Shown here: positions 60,835-64,000 of the stretch, one piece after another
Position numbering within the stretch: the stretch's first letter is position 1
Layout of the letters: each line of letters begins with the position of its first letter
From: Neobacillus cucumis
Lineage (GTDB): Bacteria; Bacillota; Bacilli; Bacillales; Cytobacillaceae
Direction: 5' to 3'
Length of the DNA stretch: 64,000 nt
NCBI RefSeq assembly: GCF_002860255.1
Contig: NZ_PGVE01000102.1
Location: 110,028 to 174,027, forward strand
Program-made: the position numbers and the translations under genes
Notes under the pieces: model-generated
Database searches by the model: none
Told to the model about the DNA's origin: nothing
Seen by the model: only the letters and a program-made list of their open reading frames with translations

Positions 60835-61896
60835 TTAATAACTACCTGTATTTACTTTTTCTGGACGAGTTACAGGTTCAGATAGTTTCTTCCCTTTATC
60901 ATTTTTTATGTCAACTTTTCCGTCCACTTCGACCGCTACCTTTTCTACACCCTTCTGTTCCGTTAGAGAGAGAACAAGCGTATCTAATAAAGATTGTGAA
61001 ATTTCTTTTTCCTTGAAACTATCATAAATATTTTTATTAAAGTTTAATGTGAGTGTTCCGTTTTCATATTTAGGGGCTTCAAGAAGCTTCACATCCGACA
61101 TAAATTCTGATACAAGCTTAGACTTCTCACTTGGCCCATTAATTAATTCATTGACGACTGCTGCATAATTATCCTTCTCAGAATTACTTATGCGTCGAGT
61201 TACTGGAACATAGTAATAAGAACCCTCTTCACCGCCCATATAGTAAACAGTTACCGGCTTTGTATTGGTAATATCAGCCACATCTGTGTTATCAATATTG
61301 ATTCCGGTTGCTCTTGATAGATTTTCACTAATTGGTGTGCCATTGACAGGCATTTCGGTTAAGTTATGGCCGTTCATTTTAAGCTTGACCGATTTTATAT
61401 TATCAAATTGCGTCAATGTCCAGGTCACAGATTGGAGGATTTTCTGTTCATCTTCAGGCTGGTAATTCTTAAATTCCTTCGAGAAGTTAACAATTGCAAC
61501 TCCATTATCTTTATTAATATTGACCGATATCTCTGTATCTTCAGGAAGAACGGCTCTAAAATCATTTGGAAGCATGTCCGTCACAGGACCATTTGCTACT
61601 AAATACTCAAGGGCCTGTTTAGCTACTGAAGTCGTTTTTGGCAGGGCCAGTGTTTGAGGCACTACATAGCCATTTTTATCAATCAGATATAGTTCGGTTT
61701 TAACTGTATTCTGGGCTGCCTCTTTTTCTTTAGCAGTGGTTTCCTTACTAACCGGAACCGTTCCCTCTTTCACCGTAACCGTTTTTGGCGGATCAATTTT
61801 CTTTTGCGTTTCCGTACTGAACAACCCGCAGCCAGAAAGTAAAACCGTTGAAGTTAACACAGTCATACCGATGATTTTTGCTTTATTTTTAGACAC
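60835..61896 (-). CDS. gerM: GerM, sporulation/germination lipoprotein
   Basis: 353 residues. Lipoprotein signal with lipobox LLSGC (cysteine about residue 23), then two GerMN domains (about 80-190 and 220-330): LYLIDKNGYVVPQTL and VYYMGGEEGSYYYVPVTRR begin them. In B. subtilis GerM works at the engulfing septum beside SpoIIIA/SpoIIQ. Lies between racE and rph, as in B. subtilis. Confidence 0.95.
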   Translation of the reverse strand: MSKNKAKIIGMTVLTSTVLLSGCGLFSTETQKKIDPPKTVTVKEGTVPVSKETTAKEKEAAQNTVKTELYLIDKNGYVVPQTLALPKTTSVAKQALEYLVANGPVTDMLPNDFRAVLPEDTEISVNINKDNGVAIVNFSKEFKNYQPEDEQKILQSVTWTLTQFDNIKSVKLKMNGHNLTEMPVNGTPISENLSRATGINIDNTDVADITNTKPVTVYYMGGEEGSYYYVPVTRRISNSEKDNYAAVVNELINGPSEKSKLVSEFMSDVKLLEAPKYENGTLTLNFNKNIYDSFKEKEISQSLLDTLVLSLTEQKGVEKVAVEVDGKVDIKNDKGKKLSEPVTRPEKVNTGSY

Positions 61897-61990
61897 ATTA
61901 ATTCCCCCCTAAGACAGTTTGTACTATCATATATACGAGCCTTATGAGAAAATAGACCGTCTTAATGAAGAAAAAATAGATAAAAAACTT

Positions 61991-62020
61991 AAAAGGAGCT
62001 CCTTAATGGAGGCTCCTTTT
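61991..62020 (-). terminator. Terminator of ysmB-racE
   Basis: AAAAGGAGC (61991-61999) with GCTCCTTTT (62012-62020), T-rich on the minus strand, overlapping the racE stop codon. gerM therefore likely has its own promoter. Confidence 0.85.
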
Positions 62021-62813
62021 AAAGTTTTATTTTATTGACATGGTCCACAGGGGTTCCGAGCCATTGGGAGGCAATTTTTGAAAAAAGCCTTCTGGAGCCT
62101 GTTGTGTAGTATTCATGCTCCGGTTCTTCTTCACATGTGTCCAGCAAATCATTATATTGGAGAATGGCACTAATTTCCCGTGCTGTTTCATCACCCGAAC
62201 TAATCACATTCACTTTTTCGCCCATAACATTTTTAATTAGGGGTTCTAGTAATGGATAATGTGTGCAGCCTAATATTAATGTATCTAAGTTTTGATCCAA
62301 AAGCGGCTTTAAGGATTCATCTACGATTCTTTCAGCAATGGCCCCAGCATATTCTCCACTCTCGACGAGCGGAACAAATTTAGGACAAGCATGACTGGTC
62401 ACAAAAAGCCGGCTGTTAAGTGATTTTAACGCCTTTTCGTATGCCCCGCTTTTCACGGTTCCTATCGTACCGATAATCCCTACACGGTAATTTTTAGTAC
62501 GTTTAATGGCAGCCCTTGCCCCGGGATTTATAACCCCAATAACCGGAATAGGCAATTCTCTTCGAATTTCATCAAGTGCCGCAGCTGTTGCAGTATTGCA
62601 AGCAATCACAAGCATCTTAATATTCTTTTTTAATAGAAAAGTAGTTAGTTCCCAGGTAAATTTCTTTACTTCCTGCCTTGATCTTGGTCCATATGGGCAT
62701 CGGGCTGTATCCCCCAAATAGATGATTTTCTCATTGGGGAGCTGCCTCATTACCTCTTTGGCAACGGTTAATCCACCGACACCAGAATCTATAACACCAA
62801 TTGGTTGTTTCAA
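62019..62813 (-). CDS. racE: Glutamate racemase
   Basis: Makes D-glutamate for peptidoglycan. 264 residues. IDSGVGGLTVAKEV, catalytic cysteines in ACNTATAAAL (C72) and GCTHYPLL. It follows the MarR gene by 15 bases. Confidence 0.97.
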   Translation of the reverse strand: MKQPIGVIDSGVGGLTVAKEVMRQLPNEKIIYLGDTARCPYGPRSRQEVKKFTWELTTFLLKKNIKMLVIACNTATAAALDEIRRELPIPVIGVINPGARAAIKRTKNYRVGIIGTIGTVKSGAYEKALKSLNSRLFVTSHACPKFVPLVESGEYAGAIAERIVDESLKPLLDQNLDTLILGCTHYPLLEPLIKNVMGEKVNVISSGDETAREISAILQYNDLLDTCEEEPEHEYYTTGSRRLFSKIASQWLGTPVDHVNKIKL

Positions 62814-62828
62814 ACATCTCGCCTCTTT

Positions 62829-63278
62829 TTAACGCATTTCTTGATGCAGCTTGCTCAAACTGGATTGAAGAAGTAAGATTTCATCCATTGAAAAGTTTTT
62901 TAATATTTCATCTAAATAGGCTTGGCGCTTTTTAATAACTTCATCAATGATTCTTTTACCTTCTTCTAGCAGATGGATTCTTACGACACGACGATCGCTT
63001 GGATCTTTTACCCGTTCAACAAGTAAATTTTTCTCCATCCGATCGACTAAATCGGTTGTCGTACTGCAAGCCAAATACATTTTATTCGAAAGCTCGCCGA
63101 TCGTCATATCTCCATCTTCAAAAAGCCACTGCAAAGCCACAAATTGTGGAGGAGTAATTTTGTAATTACTCAACATTTCCCTTCCCTTTTGCTTTATGAT
63201 CCCAGAAATATAACGCAGGTCTTTTTCAATATTACCAATAATATCCACTGTCACTCTTTGTGGGTTTTCGAGTTCCAT
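62829..63278 (-). CDS. ysmB: MarR-family regulator YsmB
   Basis: 149 residues, winged helix-turn-helix: QFVALQWLFEDGDMTIGELS, TTDLVDRMEKNLLVERV and DRRVVRIHLLEEGK. In B. subtilis ysmB lies next to racE. The ligand and targets are unknown. First gene before racE. Confidence 0.93.
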   Translation of the reverse strand: MELENPQRVTVDIIGNIEKDLRYISGIIKQKGREMLSNYKITPPQFVALQWLFEDGDMTIGELSNKMYLACSTTTDLVDRMEKNLLVERVKDPSDRRVVRIHLLEEGKRIIDEVIKKRQAYLDEILKNFSMDEILLLQSSLSKLHQEMR

Positions 63279-63444
63279 TTTATATACACTCCTATAATTT
63301 GCTTCTCCTCAAGACGAATCTATATAATAAGCCCAACCTAAGCAGCTGTCTTAAAGCTTGTACTTATTTTCTACCTTTTCTTCAAAAATTTCAAGCTGAA
63401 ACTCTTTTTATCAACACTCCTGAAAAGCTATTGTTCGAATCAAA

Positions 63445-63453
63445 TGCTATAAT
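63445..63453 (+). promoter_or_regulatory. Extended -10 promoter of the yneR-like gene
   Basis: TGCTATAAT on the plus strand, a perfect extended -10, about 69 bases before the start codon at 63522. No clear -35. Confidence 0.4.
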
Positions 63454-63521
63454 AAATTTATTTTAACAGATTAGTTCATAATATGTTTATGTTTGAATAT
63501 TAAAACAAAGGTGAGAAGAAT

Positions 63522-63821
63522 ATGAAAATAGGGATAAGCACGGCCGCATTACAATGGTTTAAGGATGAAGTGGAATTAAAAAATGGAGATAAAGTCAGAT
63601 TCTACGTTAAAATTTACGGGAATAGTCCCGTTCAAGAAGGTTTTTCACTGGCTTTTACGGTTGATAATGAGCCTATAGATATAGCAGTTAAAACGGAAAT
63701 AGAAGGATTAACTTTTTTTATTGAGGGCGCAGATTTATGGTTCTTTAATGGTCATGATTTATTTGTAGATTTCAATGCAAAAATTGACGAATTGGAATTT
63801 AATTATACCTTAAGTGAATAA
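63522..63821 (+). CDS. yneR: HesB/YneR-like protein without cysteines
   Basis: 99 residues with the HesB/IscA-like fold: ITDTA-type start (ISTAALQWFKDEVEL), VRFYVKIYG, GFSLAFTVDNEP, TFFIEGADLWFFNGHDLFVDF. The three cysteines that bind iron-sulfur clusters in IscA are all missing; the protein has no cysteine. That matches the Bacillus YneR group, so cluster transfer is unlikely. AAGGTGAG before ATG. Confidence 0.8.
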   Translation: MKIGISTAALQWFKDEVELKNGDKVRFYVKIYGNSPVQEGFSLAFTVDNEPIDIAVKTEIEGLTFFIEGADLWFFNGHDLFVDFNAKIDELEFNYTLSE

Positions 63822-63828
63822 GAAAAGC

Positions 63829-63945
63829 GCAAGCGCCTTGATCAGCCCCGACGAGCATAAGACAAGCCGGCCGAAAGGTTGCTTTTTAAACCTTTTGGAC
63901 GGATTGGCTGTAGACCATCGAGGGGCTAGGCGCTGAAGCTGGACG
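63829..63945. repeat. Dispersed palindromic repeat, second family
   Basis: AGCGCC (63832-63837) and CAGCCCCGA pair with TCGAGGGGCT and AGGCGCT (63931-63934 side) across about 100 bases, enclosing a smaller hairpin (CCGAAAGGTT with ACCTTTTGG). GC-rich non-coding element of a type common in Bacillaceae. It lies directly after the yneR-like gene. Confidence 0.65.
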
Positions 63946-64000
63946 TTTCTAAAGCTGTAAAAGGTTATCCACAGGTAGTAAATCTATAATTTCCTGGACC

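Noticed and set aside
61897..61990. SigE promoter before gerM
   Set aside because: Candidate boxes (GTCTATTT and TATATATG) have the right spacing but too many mismatches to list.
63965..63973. TTATCCACA as evidence for a replication origin
   Set aside because: A single DnaA box without a cluster or AT-rich unwinding region; it is reported only as part of the repeat-family question.

Overview
This window is a stretch of chromosome from an endospore-forming member of the Bacillaceae (Bacillus sensu lato). The evidence is gene content and order. The backbone follows the region I recall from Bacillus subtilis that runs from safA through nadABC, pheAB-obg-spo0B, rpmA-rplU, spoIVF, minCD-mreBCD, radC-maf-spoIIB, folC-valS, ysxE-spoVID and the hem operon to lonA/lonB, clpX, tig and the rph-gerM-racE group. 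Almost everything lies on the minus strand. Only nadS, niaR, a small membrane gene at 39.3 kb, ysxD and the last gene (yneR-like) are on plus.

Layout. 0-0.9 kb: 5' part of safA (spore coat morphogenesis). 1.1-6.5 kb: NAD synthesis (nadB-nadC-nadA, divergent nadS) and its repressor niaR. 6.5-9.8 kb: pheA, the ACT protein PheB, the GTPase Obg and the phosphorelay protein Spo0B. 10-12.6 kb: ribosomal proteins L27 and L21 with the L27-processing protease Prp, an L21 leader, and an RNase E/G-family gene that B. subtilis lacks as far as I recall. 12.64-13.0 kb: an array of about seven 52-bp tandem repeats. 13-21.7 kb: SpoIVFA/B, MinCD, MreBCD, RadC, Maf and SpoIIB.

21.8-34.7 kb: an accessory type IV pilus operon of 13 genes. 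It occupies the slot between spoIIB and folC where B. subtilis has only the prepilin peptidase gene comC. It encodes three minor pilins, a major pilin, prepilin peptidase, PilB, PilT, PilC and PilM/N/O. Two further proteins are of special interest: a VanW-like secreted protein and an unrecognised membrane protein with a long acidic repetitive tail. PilB carries a tandem motif of the type that binds cyclic di-GMP. I see a promoter ahead of the minor pilins, a terminator after pilX, a second promoter ahead of the major pilin, and a strong terminator at the end.

34.8-48.4 kb: folC, valS with its T-box leader, ysxE, spoVID and the haem operon hemAXCDBL. 48.6-58.4 kb: ysxD, the GTPase YsxC, LonA, LonB, ClpX, trigger factor and the TPR protein YsoA. 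58.5-63.8 kb: tRNA-Arg(UCU), YsnB, the nucleotide-cleaning pyrophosphatase, RNase PH, GerM, glutamate racemase, a MarR regulator and a cysteine-free YneR-like protein.

Sporulation wiring can be read directly. Sites resembling SigE promoters, all with a 14-base spacer, precede safA, spoIVFA and spoVID. A SigF-like site precedes lonB. Intergenic space also carries two arrays of 21-bp tandem repeats, three dispersed imperfect-palindrome repeats, and many intrinsic terminators. Start codons were corrected from ribosome binding sites in nadB, spo0B, rplU, spoIVFA, mreB, pilB, folC, spoVID, hemL, ysxD, lonA and rph.
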